From Jannaschia faecimaris (GTDB taxonomy: Bacteria; Pseudomonadota; Alphaproteobacteria; Rhodobacterales; Rhodobacteraceae), in the NCBI RefSeq assembly GCF_900107415.1, contig NZ_FNPX01000005.1, forward strand, positions 186,001 to 250,000: a stretch of 64,000 bases of DNA. The letters are read 5' to 3'. Positions 27,334-36,975 of this stretch are shown piece by piece. Every line of letters begins with the position of its first letter. The stretch's first letter is position 1. A program made the position numbers and the translations under genes. The notes below the pieces were generated by a model, which was not told the DNA's origin, searched no databases, and saw only the letters and a program-made list of their open reading frames with translations.

Positions 27334-27782
27334 TGGCCCCTACCGCAATTGAAGCCCAGACAAGCGGCATCGTCCGAACGTCCTTCCCGGCCAAGCCTGC
27401 CGAAATCAGCAAGCAATTGACTGCCCTTCGTGGGACATTTGGAGAGCGGGGGCTCAACGACACGCTCGGCGACAGGGTCACGCTGGTTCTAGGAGAAGTA
27501 CTCAACAATATCGTAGAACATGCGCTTTCCAATCACGACAGCCCGATCCTGCTGGAAGTGACGCAGGTCGCCGGACGGGTGCACGTTCAGACCGAAGATG
27601 CCGGTCTGGCCTTGCCGTCCAAGCTACTCGGCGCGGTCAGCCTTCCGGACATGGGCAGCACGGTTGAAGACCTGCCGGAAAGTGGATTCGGATGGTTCAT
27701 CATCCACGCGCTGGTCGACGATATGGTCTACGAGCGTCACGATGGCAGGAACCGTCTGAGCTTCTCCTTCGTGGCGGCCTGA
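27330..27782 (+). CDS. RsbW-like serine kinase/anti-sigma factor
   Basis: A 150-residue HATPase of the GHKL type found in anti-sigma factors. N box LVLGEVLNNIVEHAL (about 51-65), G1-like EDAGLALP and G2-like ESGFGWFII are readable. It should bind and phosphorylate the STAS protein encoded just upstream and hold a sigma factor encoded elsewhere. The start codon is doubled (ATGATG); the first gives the 4-bp overlap. Confidence 0.88.
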   Translation: MMAPTAIEAQTSGIVRTSFPAKPAEISKQLTALRGTFGERGLNDTLGDRVTLVLGEVLNNIVEHALSNHDSPILLEVTQVAGRVHVQTEDAGLALPSKLLGAVSLPDMGSTVEDLPESGFGWFIIHALVDDMVYERHDGRNRLSFSFVAA

Positions 27783-28131
27783 AGTCAGGTTGAAGCGGCG
27801 CTTCGGCGCAAGGACGGAAACCAATGGCCGATCCCACTAGAGGCGGGCCAATGGCATAAGTCCGTCACGAAGCGGCATTGTACACCAGGGCTGTCATCGC
27901 GGTCGCAAGATATTGCACTGCCTCCGCCGCGTGTCTTCACGACCCGGTACGGGAAAGAGCCAATTTCCTAACCTTGCGATGCCCGGTCGTCCTCGGGGCC
28001 GATCGACAGCCACCAAGCCTTTACGCTCCGACCCTTGAGTTTCCTGCAAGCAACCTCTTTCGCGTCGATCGCCGTTGGCACCGCGCAAACAGCACATTAC
28101 GGTCCGCGCGAGAAACTGCCGAGGTATCCGA
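27783..28131. other. Intergenic region, no gene recognised
   Basis: About 350 bp between the RsbW-like gene and ggt. A small hairpin (GAAGC-GGC-GCTTC) lies 10 bp past the stop without a T-run. Frames on both strands have no family features. It presumably contains the ggt promoter; no convincing -35/-10 pair was found. Confidence 0.4.
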
Positions 28132-29709
28132 ATGCGCGATTTTCAACTTCCCGGACGGTCACCGGTTCTGGCCACCGAGGGCATGTGCGCCACATCACAT
28201 CCCTTGGGCGTGAAAGTCGCGCTCGACACTCTGGCACGCGGCGGAAACGCGGTGGATGCCGCGATCGCCGGGGCGGTCTTGCTCGGCCTGTGCGAACCAC
28301 AGATGACCGGCCTGGGTGGCGATGCCTTCGTCCTTATGAAGCCCGCCGGCTCGGATGACATACTCGCACTAAACGGTTCCGGTCGGGCTCCGGCGGCGGC
28401 ATCTGCGCAGAAACTGAGGGCGCAGGGTCTGAAGGCAGTTCCACCTACGTCGCCGCATTCGGTTACCGTGCCGGGTGCGGTCGATGCATTCTGCGCCCTT
28501 TCGGACACCCACGGGAAGTTGGGACTGGCCGACACGCTCGGGCCCGTAATTCGTTATTTCGAGACCGGCGTTCCCGTTGCCCCTCGCGTGGCTTTCGACT
28601 GGTCCGAATCAACCGACATGCTCCAGGGCTCCGCGCGCGATACCTACTTGGTCGGCGGGAATCCCCCCGGCATAGGGCACCAATTCGCGCTACCCGGACA
28701 GGCGGAGGTGCTGCGCCGTATCGCCGACAAAGGACGCGCTGGATTTTACGAAGGCGAGGTGGCGGCGGACATGGTCGCCACGTTGCAAGCTGCGGGCGGC
28801 GTCCACACCGAGGCGGATTTCGCCGCGACCGCCTGCGATTGGACCGACCCGATCAGCGGGACCTACAAAGGGACCGAACTGGTCGAGCATCCGCCCAACG
28901 GTCAGGGCGCGACTGCGATCCTGATGACAAATATCCTGTCGCATTTCGACATCGCCGCGTTGGATCCCTTCGGTGCGAAACGCGCGCATATCGAGGCCGA
29001 GGCCGCGAAGCTTGCCTATGACGCCCGGAATCGTCTGCTGGCCGACCCGGACCATACGGCGCGACTGGCCCATATGCTCGACATGGGCACCGCCGAGAAA
29101 CTGGCGGCCCTGATCAACCCGAAACGCGCGATGGGTGCCGCCGCGTCGCTCACCGAATCGGTCCACAAGGATACGATCTATATCACCGTCGTCGACCGTG
29201 ACCGGATGGCCGTATCGCTCATCTATTCGATCTTCAATAATTTCGGCTCGGGCATCGCGTCGGACAAGTTCGGCATTTTGATGCAGAACCGCGGCGCGGG
29301 CTTCACACTTGATCGCTGGCACCCGAACGAGATGGGGCCGGGTAAGCGTCCTATGCACACGATCATCCCCGGCATGCTGCGCGAAAACGGCCGGGTCACG
29401 ATGCCTTTCGGCGTGATGGGCGGTGCCTACCAGCCCAACGGCCACGCGCGTTTCCTGTCGAACATGGTCGATTTCGGGATGGACGCGCAGACATCCATCG
29501 ACGCGCCCCGCGCGTTCTCCGACAACGGCGTGATGAAAGTGGAACGCGGATATTCCGACACCGTGCGGGCCGAACTTTACGCGATGGGGCACGCGGTCGT
29601 GGTGCCCGACGGCCCCATCGGCGGGGCGCAAGCGATACGGATCGACGAGAGCGGATACCTGGAAGGTGCGTCTGACGCGCGGAAGGACGGTTGCGCCCTG
29701 GGGTATTGA
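28132..29709 (+). CDS. ggt: Gamma-glutamyltransferase family protein
   Basis: A 525-residue Ntn-hydrolase precursor that splits autocatalytically before a Thr. The likely new N-terminus is Thr-348 in HKDT/IYITVVD, aligning with the TTHYSVVD region of E. coli GGT. GNAVDAAIAGA (about 38-48) and the oxyanion-region glycines are present. No signal peptide is seen, so it is probably cytoplasmic, unlike the periplasmic E. coli enzyme. The start at 28132 has GAGG 7 bases upstream. Glutathione use is the default role, but cytosolic homologues include acylase- and amide-hydrolase-like enzymes. Confidence 0.88.
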   Translation: MRDFQLPGRSPVLATEGMCATSHPLGVKVALDTLARGGNAVDAAIAGAVLLGLCEPQMTGLGGDAFVLMKPAGSDDILALNGSGRAPAAASAQKLRAQGLKAVPPTSPHSVTVPGAVDAFCALSDTHGKLGLADTLGPVIRYFETGVPVAPRVAFDWSESTDMLQGSARDTYLVGGNPPGIGHQFALPGQAEVLRRIADKGRAGFYEGEVAADMVATLQAAGGVHTEADFAATACDWTDPISGTYKGTELVEHPPNGQGATAILMTNILSHFDIAALDPFGAKRAHIEAEAAKLAYDARNRLLADPDHTARLAHMLDMGTAEKLAALINPKRAMGAAASLTESVHKDTIYITVVDRDRMAVSLIYSIFNNFGSGIASDKFGILMQNRGAGFTLDRWHPNEMGPGKRPMHTIIPGMLRENGRVTMPFGVMGGAYQPNGHARFLSNMVDFGMDAQTSIDAPRAFSDNGVMKVERGYSDTVRAELYAMGHAVVVPDGPIGGAQAIRIDESGYLEGASDARKDGCALGY

Positions 29710-29733
29710 GCGTCGGGCGGGGTCGCCCCTGCC

Positions 29734-30909
29734 CTAAAGCCGCTCAATCGCCAAGGCGATGCCCTGTCCGCCGCCGATGCACATCGTGATCAGCGCGCGC
29801 ATGCCGCCGGTCCGTTCTAGTTCGTGCAAGGCTTTCACGGTGATGATCGCGCCCGTCGCCCCGACCGGGTGACCCAGCGCGATGGCCCCGCCGTTCGGGT
29901 TTACGCGGGCTGGGTCGAGGCCCAGCTCCTGCGTGACGGCAAGCGCTTGAGACGCAAAGGCCTCGTTTGACTCGACAACGTCGAAGTCGGCAACGGTCAG
30001 ACCCGTCCTTGCCAACAGGGTGCGCACGGCCGGAACCGGCCCGATGCCCATCACCTCGGGACGCACGCCTGCATGGGCATATCCGATGATGCGTGCGCGG
30101 GGTCTCAGCCCCGCCGCGTCGGCCGCATCGGCGCGCGCCAGGACGAGTGCCGCCGCCCCGTCATTGATGCCCGACGCGTTTCCGGCGGTCACGGTCCCGT
30201 CTTTCTGGAAGACCGTGCGCAGCCCGGACAACGCCTCGGAGGTGGTGACCTTGGGGTGCTCGTCGACTTCGAAAACAACCATCTCGCGCTTTTGCTTGAC
30301 CATGACGGGGGTGATCTCATTCGCGAAATGCCCGGCCTTAATGGCGGCGGCGGCCCGTTCCTGCGAGGTCAGGGCGAAAGCGTCCTGATCCGCGCGGCTG
30401 ATCCCATGTTCGGCGGCGACATTCTCGGCGGTGACGCCCATATGGCCGGTCCCGAAAGGGCAGTTGAGCGCGCCCAGCATCATATCTAGACCCCGCACGT
30501 CGCCCATCTTCGCGCCCCAGCGCGCGTCCGGCAGAATATAGGGCGCGCGGGACATGTTCTCAGCCCCACCGACCAGTGCGAAATCCGCGTCACCCAGCAT
30601 CAGGGCCTGCGCACCCGACACGATGGCCTGCACGCCGGAACCGCAGAGCCGGTTTACGTTCATGGCCGGCGTCGTTTCCGAGACTCCCGCCTGCATCGCA
30701 GCGACGCGCGACAGGTACATGTCGCGCGGCTCGGTGTTGATCACATGCCCAAAGACCGTGTGACCAATCTGCGCTGAGTCAACGCCAGCGCGTTCGAGCG
30801 CCGCCGTTACCACGGTCGCGGCAAGATCGATCGGCGAGGTTGCCGCCAAGCTGCCACCGAAGGTACCGATGGCGGTGCGTGTGCCGGAAAGAATGACGAT
30901 GTCGGACAT
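29734..30909 (-). CDS. Acetyl-CoA C-acyltransferase (beta-ketothiolase)
   Basis: A 391-residue thiolase with Cys at about 89 (NRLCGSGVQAI), GGAIALGHPVG and a C-terminal CIGGGQGIALA. The N-terminal GTRTAIGTFGGSLA and the overall sequence resemble BktB-type beta-ketothiolases, which accept C4-C6 ketoacyl-CoA. Second thiolase gene within 5 kb; it is convergent with ggt and downstream of serA on the same strand. Confidence 0.9.
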   Translation of the reverse strand: MSDIVILSGTRTAIGTFGGSLAATSPIDLAATVVTAALERAGVDSAQIGHTVFGHVINTEPRDMYLSRVAAMQAGVSETTPAMNVNRLCGSGVQAIVSGAQALMLGDADFALVGGAENMSRAPYILPDARWGAKMGDVRGLDMMLGALNCPFGTGHMGVTAENVAAEHGISRADQDAFALTSQERAAAAIKAGHFANEITPVMVKQKREMVVFEVDEHPKVTTSEALSGLRTVFQKDGTVTAGNASGINDGAAALVLARADAADAAGLRPRARIIGYAHAGVRPEVMGIGPVPAVRTLLARTGLTVADFDVVESNEAFASQALAVTQELGLDPARVNPNGGAIALGHPVGATGAIITVKALHELERTGGMRALITMCIGGGQGIALAIERL

Positions 30910-30941
30910 AAGTGCCCCCCATTTGCGAGGGCTGGATAGGA

Positions 30942-30959
30942 CCGGGGGTCAGCCCCCGG
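30942..30959. repeat. GC hairpin between serA and the thiolase gene
   Basis: CCGGGGG-TCAG-CCCCCGG is a perfect 7-bp stem followed by CCCCCTCCGG. It resembles the GC-rich block in front of gene-end repeat copy 3 after livG. On the minus strand it could help end serA transcripts, but no T-tract follows. Confidence 0.4.
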
Positions 30960-31032
30960 CCCCCTCCGGCACTAATACGAGATGTAGACGGAAAGGGGGA
31001 AGCCCGACGTTGCGGCGCGCATCCCCACGATA

Positions 31033-32625
31033 TCAGACGTTGAACTGCAACGGCGAGACGTTCTGGAACTTGCCCGTCGCCTTCAGCTTGTCGAGAACCG
31101 ACTGCGGCGGCTGATCGTCAAGATAGAGCAACGCGATGGCGTCATGTCCGCGATCAGACCGGCCCAAGGTGAAATTGGCGATGTTCACGCCGTTCTCTCC
31201 CATCGTCTGACCCAAGGTGCCGATGATGCCCGGCACGTCCTTGTTCGTGGTATACAGCATGTGTGCGCCAACCTCCGCGTCGATGTTCACGCCCTTGATC
31301 TGGATGAAACGCGGCTTGCCATCGGAGAAGGCCGTGCCCGCGATGGAGCGTTCGCGCCGCTCAGTCTTGACGACCAGCTTGATGTAGCCGTCGAAAGCCC
31401 CCGTCTTGTCCTGGCGCGTGGTGGAGATTTCCACGCCGCGTTCACGTGCGACCACGGGGGCCGAGACCATGTTGACGTCGGGGTTCGTGGCCTTCATCAC
31501 GCCCGCAATCGCCGAACAGTTGAGCGCGTCGAGATTCATCGCGGCAACGGAGCCGTTGTAGATGATCTCGATCGCCTTGATCGGCTCGTCCGTCATCTGG
31601 CCGACAAAAGCTCCCAGATGCTCAGCAACCTTGACCCAGGGCCCCATCACCTTGGCCTCCTCGGCGGTCACCGACGGCATGTTAAGCGCATTGGTGACGG
31701 CACCCGTCAGCAGGTAATCCGACATCTGTTCGGCAATCTGAAGGGCGACATTCTCCTGAGCCTCGGTCGTGGCAGCACCCAAGTGCGGCGTCACGACGAC
31801 GTTGGGTAGGTTGAACAGGGGGCTATCGGTCGCGGGCTCCACCGCGAACACGTCGAAGGCGGCACCGGCGACATGGCCGGATTTGAGCGCTTCGGCCAAG
31901 GCCGCTTCATCCACCAAACCGCCGCGGGCGCAATTGACGATACGCACCCCCGACTTGAGCTTGGTAATGTTTTCCGCAGACAGGATGTTGCGCGTCTGGT
32001 CCGTCAACGGGACGTGCAGCGTGATGAAATCGGCGCGGGCGAGCAGTTCGTCCAGCTCGACTTTTTCGATACCCATCTTGGTCGCCCGCTCCTCCGACAG
32101 GAAAGGGTCATAGGCGACGACTTTCATCTTCAAGCCGCGCGCACGGTCGCAAACGATTCCGCCGATATTGCCCGCGCCGATGACGCCAAGGGTCTTGCCC
32201 GAAAGCTCCACGCCCATGAAACGGGATTTTTCCCATTTTCCCGAGTGGGTCGAAGCATTCGCCTCGGGGATCTGGCGTGCGACGGCGAACATCATCGCGA
32301 TTGCGTGTTCAGCCGTCGTGATCATGTTGCCGTAGGGCGTGTTCATTACGATCACACCCTTCTTGGATGCCGCATCCTTGTCGACATTGTCCGTGCCGAT
32401 ACCGGCGCGCCCCACGACCTTTAGATTTGTTGCGCCTTCAAGCAGCTTTTCGGTGACCTTGGTGGCCGAGCGGATCGCCAAACCGTCGAATTCGCCGATG
32501 CGGGCCAGCAGGGCATCCTTGTCCTTGCCCAGCGTGGGTTCGAAAGTGACGTCGATGCCGCGGTCACGGAAGATCTGGACGGCGGCGTCAGACAGGCTGT
32601 CGGAGATGAGAACTTTGGGAGCCAT
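31033..32625 (-). CDS. serA: D-3-phosphoglycerate dehydrogenase
   Basis: A 530-residue long-form PGDH that commits 3-phosphoglycerate to serine synthesis with NAD. The Rossmann core shows GVIGAGNIGG; an ASB intervening domain and a C-terminal ACT domain (about 455-530) follow, so feedback by serine is likely. The start at 32625 (MAPKVLISDS) has AAAGGA upstream; the 24-codon longer frame is rejected. Cotranscribed after serC, 87 bp apart. Confidence 0.96.
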   Translation of the reverse strand: MAPKVLISDSLSDAAVQIFRDRGIDVTFEPTLGKDKDALLARIGEFDGLAIRSATKVTEKLLEGATNLKVVGRAGIGTDNVDKDAASKKGVIVMNTPYGNMITTAEHAIAMMFAVARQIPEANASTHSGKWEKSRFMGVELSGKTLGVIGAGNIGGIVCDRARGLKMKVVAYDPFLSEERATKMGIEKVELDELLARADFITLHVPLTDQTRNILSAENITKLKSGVRIVNCARGGLVDEAALAEALKSGHVAGAAFDVFAVEPATDSPLFNLPNVVVTPHLGAATTEAQENVALQIAEQMSDYLLTGAVTNALNMPSVTAEEAKVMGPWVKVAEHLGAFVGQMTDEPIKAIEIIYNGSVAAMNLDALNCSAIAGVMKATNPDVNMVSAPVVARERGVEISTTRQDKTGAFDGYIKLVVKTERRERSIAGTAFSDGKPRFIQIKGVNIDAEVGAHMLYTTNKDVPGIIGTLGQTMGENGVNIANFTLGRSDRGHDAIALLYLDDQPPQSVLDKLKATGKFQNVSPLQFNV

Positions 32626-32712
32626 TGAAATGGTCCTTTCACGTGGGGCGGAGGATATCCGCTGAATTGTCAGGGTCGGGTGCCCGGTCTCAGGCATCAG
32701 GAAGGGAAAAGG

Positions 32713-33843
32713 TCAGGCGGATTTCTCGGCCTCATAAGCCCATTCGATCCAGGGCATCAGGGCAGCCACGTCCGAAGGCTCGACGGTGGAGCCGCACCAG
32801 ATGCGCAGACCCGCGGGCGCGTCACGATAGCTGGCGATGTCGAACGCCACGCCCTCGGCATCCAGCCGCTTGGCGACCCGCTTGGCGAAATCGTCCGGCA
32901 ACCCCGCTTCGGTGAACTTCAGGCAGACCGAGGTGGTCGAACGCGTCGGCTCCTCCTCGGCCAGGTTCGCGATCCAATCGCGGGTGGCGCAGAAATCCCA
33001 GACATGCCGCGCGCTTGCATCGGCACGGGCGACCAAGCCGGCAAGGCCCAGACCCTCTGCCCAGTCGAGCGCGACGAGGTAGTCCTCCACCGCCATCATC
33101 GACGGGGTGTTGATCGTCTCGCCCTTGAAGATGCCTTCAATCAGCTTGCCGCCCTTGGTCAGCCGGAAGATCTTGGGCAGGGGCCATGCCGGGGTATAGG
33201 TTTCCAGCCGCTCTACCGCGCGGGGCGAGAGGATGATAACGCCATGCGCACCCTCGCCACCAAGGACTTTCTGCCACGAGAACGTCGTCACATCGAGCTT
33301 GTCCCAAGGCAGGTCCATCGCGAAGGCGGCGCTGGTCGCGTCGCACAGCGTCAGGCCGGTACGCTCATCGAAAATCCAATCGGCATTCGGAACACGCACG
33401 CCCGAGGTCGTCCCGTTCCAAGTGAAGCAAATGTCGCGATCGGATGCGATGGTCAGGTCGGGCAGCGTGCCATATTCGGCGGTGCGCACATCGGCATCGA
33501 GCTTCAGCTGCTTGACCACATCGGTGACCCAACCCGCGCCAAAACTCTCCCAGGCGAGCATGGTCACCGGGCGGGCCCCCAGCATCGTCCACATCGCCAA
33601 TTCATAGGCACCGGTGTCGGAGGCGGGCACGATACCGATACGGTAATCGTCGGGCACGCCTAGAACGGCGCGCGTGCGATCGATTGCCGCTTTCAGCTTG
33701 GCCTTGCCCGGTGCCGCGCGATGCGAGCGACCCAGCGGCGCGTCGGCCAGTTTGTCGAGGGAGAAGCCCGGATGCTTGGCGCAGGGGCCGGACGAAAAAC
33801 GCGGATTTTCCGGCCGCGCGGCCGGTGTAGTCGAGTCAGTCAT
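32713..33843 (-). CDS. serC: Phosphoserine aminotransferase
   Basis: A 376-residue PLP enzyme that makes phosphoserine from phosphohydroxypyruvate and glutamate. The PLP lysine is in [17 protein letters not shown]. The start at 33843 ([20 protein letters not shown]) is set by the SD AAGGA 5 bases upstream and by the leader structure. First gene of serC-serA, divergent from serB. The sequence is of the alphaproteobacterial SerC type, not the E. coli type. Confidence 0.95.
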   Translation of the reverse strand: MTDSTTPAARPENPRFSSGPCAKHPGFSLDKLADAPLGRSHRAAPGKAKLKAAIDRTRAVLGVPDDYRIGIVPASDTGAYELAMWTMLGARPVTMLAWESFGAGWVTDVVKQLKLDADVRTAEYGTLPDLTIASDRDICFTWNGTTSGVRVPNADWIFDERTGLTLCDATSAAFAMDLPWDKLDVTTFSWQKVLGGEGAHGVIILSPRAVERLETYTPAWPLPKIFRLTKGGKLIEGIFKGETINTPSMMAVEDYLVALDWAEGLGLAGLVARADASARHVWDFCATRDWIANLAEEEPTRSTTSVCLKFTEAGLPDDFAKRVAKRLDAEGVAFDIASYRDAPAGLRIWCGSTVEPSDVAALMPWIEWAYEAEKSA

Positions 33844-33898
33844 GACTATCCTTGCAGATAAATGCCCTTCGTTGGGGAAGGGTGTCCCGCCGTCGCAG
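33844..33898 (-). ncRNA. Candidate serC leader RNA motif
   Basis: Directly upstream of serC the transcript can form a stem CCCTTC/GAAGGG (33865-33882, 6-nt loop) followed by a smaller stem TATC/GATA (33847-33860) whose loop and 3' arm contain the SD AAGGAT. A conserved serC leader is known from alphaproteobacterial serC-serA operons; the position and two-stem shape agree, but I matched it from memory only. Confidence 0.6.
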
Positions 33899-33994
33899 CT
33901 ATTCCTCTCGCGGGGGTCGCGCAAGACGGATTATCGGGCTAATGCGCGGGAAAAGGCTGCGCACCGTCAGCCCAAGTTCACGATCGGAAACGCA

Positions 33995-34873
33995 ATGTTC
34001 ACAGTCGTCCTGTCCAGCGCCGCCGCGACACCTCTGGTTGATCTACCGCTGGTCGAGGCCTTGCGCAACGGTTGGGGCGGCGGCGAAGCGCGCTGGCTGC
34101 ACCGCAACGTCGCCGCCGAGTTCGACATGGATCGCCTGCCGGACACGTTGGACCGGACCCGCGCGGAAATGGATGCGATGGGCGTGGACCTGAATGTTGT
34201 GCCGCAGTCGGGTCGGCGCAAGCGCCTGCTGCTGGCCGACATGGACAGCACCATGATCCAGCAGGAATGCATTGACGAATTGGCCGCCGAAGCGGGCGTC
34301 GGTGAACGGGTCGCGGACATTACGGCGCGCGCGATGAACGGGGAAATCGACTTCGAGGGGGCGCTACGCGAGCGGGTCGGATTGCTGGCCGGTCTGGATG
34401 CCGATGTGATCGAGCAGGTCCTGGCCGAGCGGATAACCTTGATGCCCGGCGGGCCGGTCCTGCTTACGACGATGAAGCGTCACGGAGCCAAGGCCGCGCT
34501 GGTGTCGGGCGGTTTCACGGCCTTCACCGCCGCCATCGCCGGGCGGTTGGGCTTCCACTGGAACCGGGCGAACACCCTGCTGGTGGCGGATGGCAAGCTG
34601 ACGGGCGAGCCGGGAATTCCGATCCTGGGCAAGCAGGCAAAGGTCGACGCGCTGGTGGATTTCGCCGCCGTGATGGGCATTTCCGACTCCGACGTGATCG
34701 CGGTGGGCGACGGGGCCAATGACTTGGGCATGTTGACGCGTGCGGGCATGGGCGTGGCCCTGCACGCGAAGCCTGCCGTACAGGCCGAGGCGGGGCTGCG
34801 AGTGAACCACGGGGATCTGACCGCGCTGCTCTACCTGCAAGGGTATCATCGCGACGACTTCGCCAATGCCTGA
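33995..34873 (+). CDS. serB: Phosphoserine phosphatase
   Basis: A 292-residue HAD phosphatase that performs the last step of serine synthesis. The DxDST motif is LLADMDSTMIQQE (nucleophile Asp about 82), motif II is in LVSGGFTAF and motif III/IV in AVGDGANDLGML. The N-terminal about 75 residues are an ACT-like extension, as in E. coli SerB. The start at 33995 has GGAAA upstream; the frame is open further into the serC region but would overlap the divergent serC gene. Completes the serine pathway with serA and serC. Confidence 0.95.
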   Translation: MFTVVLSSAAATPLVDLPLVEALRNGWGGGEARWLHRNVAAEFDMDRLPDTLDRTRAEMDAMGVDLNVVPQSGRRKRLLLADMDSTMIQQECIDELAAEAGVGERVADITARAMNGEIDFEGALRERVGLLAGLDADVIEQVLAERITLMPGGPVLLTTMKRHGAKAALVSGGFTAFTAAIAGRLGFHWNRANTLLVADGKLTGEPGIPILGKQAKVDALVDFAAVMGISDSDVIAVGDGANDLGMLTRAGMGVALHAKPAVQAEAGLRVNHGDLTALLYLQGYHRDDFANA

Positions 34874-35624
34874 AATCGCAGGGGACCTGTTCGCCTTGCT
34901 GATGATCGCGGCGCTGCTCGCCGGGTTCATCGACAGCATCGCGGGCGGCGGCGGATTGATCACCGTGCCATCGCTCGTCCTGGCTGGGGCGGACCCGGTT
35001 ACCGCTCTGGCCACCAACAAGGTTCAGGGCATCTTTGCCCCCATCTCCGCCGCGGCGGCCTACGCACGGCAAGGCCTTGTGGATCTGCGGACGCAGTGGC
35101 CCATGGCGATGGCGTCGTTCTTGGCGTCGATCGGCGGGGCGCTCTGCGTCACGCTTCTGCCGGTGGATACGCTGCGGCTGGGCCTTCCTGTCTTGCTAAT
35201 CGGGATCGCGCTGTTCTTCGCATTCAAGCCGGGGCTGGACGACCTCGACCGGGCGCGGCGGATGGCTCCGTTGCTTTTCGGGGCGACGCTGGTGCCCTTC
35301 GTAGGCTTCTACGATGGCTTGCTGGGACCGGGCGCGGGCAGCTTCTATATGCTGGGCTTCATACTGCTGGCCGGTCAGGGTGTGCTCAAGGCGACAGCGC
35401 ATTCAAAATTGTTAAACGCGGCATCCAACCTGGGTGGGCTGCTGACCTTCGCAGTCATCGCCGAGCCATGGTGGATCGTGGGGCTGGCGATGGGTGCGTC
35501 GCAGGTTGTCGGTGCGCAACTGGGCGCGCGGCTGGCGGTGGGCCGGGGCGCGCGACTGATCAAGCCGTTTCTGGTGGTCGTATCAACCGGGATGGCCTTG
35601 CGGTTGATCTGGGACTTGATCTGA
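34866..35624 (+). CDS. TauE/SafE family membrane transporter
   Basis: A 252-residue protein with about eight membrane segments and the TauE-type opening GFIDSIAGGGGLITVPSL (about 20-37). Family members export sulfite, sulfoacetate or other organic anions. It starts inside the serB end (8-bp overlap), so translation is coupled, though no functional link to serine is obvious. Confidence 0.88.
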   Translation: MPEIAGDLFALLMIAALLAGFIDSIAGGGGLITVPSLVLAGADPVTALATNKVQGIFAPISAAAAYARQGLVDLRTQWPMAMASFLASIGGALCVTLLPVDTLRLGLPVLLIGIALFFAFKPGLDDLDRARRMAPLLFGATLVPFVGFYDGLLGPGAGSFYMLGFILLAGQGVLKATAHSKLLNAASNLGGLLTFAVIAEPWWIVGLAMGASQVVGAQLGARLAVGRGARLIKPFLVVVSTGMALRLIWDLI

Positions 35625-35688
35625 ACGTCACGGCGCGGTGATCCGGCGCAATCATGGGACGCGCTTGTCATGTCGCGCAGGCAAACCG

Positions 35689-36864
35689 CTAAAGGCCTGC
35701 CTCGGCGGCGATCTGCGCACGCGATTTGCGGGACCGCTCCGTCGCGGACTTGAGCTGACCGCAGGCGGCCATGATATCCTCTCCGCGTGGCGTACGGATC
35801 GGTGAGGCATATCCTGCCTCCATCAGGATCGTTGCGAAGGCCCGAATACGATTGTTCGACGAGCGCGTATACGGCGCGCCGGGCCATTCGTTGAACGGGA
35901 TCAGGTTCACCTTGGCCGGGACACCCTGCAACAGGGCCACAAGACGGTGCGCATCTTCGTCGCTGTCGTTTACGCCGTGCAGCATCACGTATTCGAACGT
36001 GATCCGTTCAGAGTTCGAGACCTTAGGGTACTCGCGCAGCGCGTCCATCAGGGTCGCTATATTCCAGCGCTTGTTGATCGGGACCAGAACGTCGCGCACG
36101 GCGTCGGTGGTCGCATGGAACGACACGGCAAGCAGGCAGCCGATCTCTTGCGCGGTGCGCGCGATTTCGGGAACGACACCCGAGGTGGAAAGAGTGATCC
36201 GGCGGCGACCAAGGGCAATCCCCTCGCCGTCCATGGCGATCTTCATCGCATCCCGGACGTTCTCGAAATTGTAGAGCGGCTCACCCATGCCCATCAGCAC
36301 GATGTTCGACAGAAGGCGCCCCGTCGGGTCGTTGGCCGCCCCTTTTTCGGGCCACTCGCCCAGATCGTCGCGGGCCAGCATGACCTGACCGATTATTTCT
36401 CCGGCGGTCAGGTTGCGGACCAGTTTCTGCGTACCGGTGTGACAGAAAGAACAGGTCAACGTGCAGCCGACCTGGCTGGATACACACAGCGTGCCGCGGC
36501 CGTCTTCGGGGATATAGACGACCTCGACCTCATGACCGCCAGCGATGCGGACGAGATATTTGCGGGTCCCATCTTCGGAAACCTGTCGTGTCACCACCTC
36601 CGGCAGTTCGATCACGAAGTGCTCCGCCAGGGTCACGCGGAAGTCCTTGGCCAGGTTGGTCATCAACGCAAAGTCGCGAACGCCCCAGTGATACAGCCAT
36701 TGCCACAGCTGATTGGTCCGCATCTTGGCCTGTTTCTCGGGCGTGCCGATAGCGATCAGGGCCTCGCGCAGCGCATCTCGGGTCAACCCGATCAGGTTGA
36801 TTTTCCCGCCTTCAGGCAGCTTGCGCGGGATCGTATGAACGTCCTGCGTAACGGGCGCTTTCAT
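35689..36864 (-). CDS. rlmN: Dual-specificity rRNA/tRNA (adenine-C2)-methyltransferase RlmN
   Basis: A 391-residue radical-SAM enzyme that methylates A2503 of 23S rRNA and A37 of some tRNAs. The FeS cysteines are C134, C138 and C141 ([12 protein letters not shown]); the resolving Cys is near 368 (AACGQLKS). The N-terminal [14 protein letters not shown] helix motif is present. The terminator of ialB lies between the two genes. Confidence 0.96.
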   Translation of the reverse strand: MKAPVTQDVHTIPRKLPEGGKINLIGLTRDALREALIAIGTPEKQAKMRTNQLWQWLYHWGVRDFALMTNLAKDFRVTLAEHFVIELPEVVTRQVSEDGTRKYLVRIAGGHEVEVVYIPEDGRGTLCVSSQVGCTLTCSFCHTGTQKLVRNLTAGEIIGQVMLARDDLGEWPEKGAANDPTGRLLSNIVLMGMGEPLYNFENVRDAMKIAMDGEGIALGRRRITLSTSGVVPEIARTAQEIGCLLAVSFHATTDAVRDVLVPINKRWNIATLMDALREYPKVSNSERITFEYVMLHGVNDSDEDAHRLVALLQGVPAKVNLIPFNEWPGAPYTRSSNNRIRAFATILMEAGYASPIRTPRGEDIMAACGQLKSATERSRKSRAQIAAEAGL

Positions 36865-36910
36865 GGCAGCTCTCCTGAGCGGGGAAACGGGCGAGGCCGA
36901 TGTCCAAAAG

Positions 36911-36942
36911 GTTCGGGCGTCCCCATATAGGGACGCCCGAAC
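36911..36942 (-). terminator. Rho-independent terminator after the IalB-like gene
   Basis: A 13-bp perfect stem, GTTCGGGCGTCCC paired with GGGACGCCCGAAC, with a 6-nt loop. On the minus strand it is followed by CTTTTGG, and it lies 34 bp after the IalB-like stop codon. Confidence 0.85.
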
Positions 36943-36975
36943 AAAATCACAAACGGGGGCAGATGCCCCGCCGGG

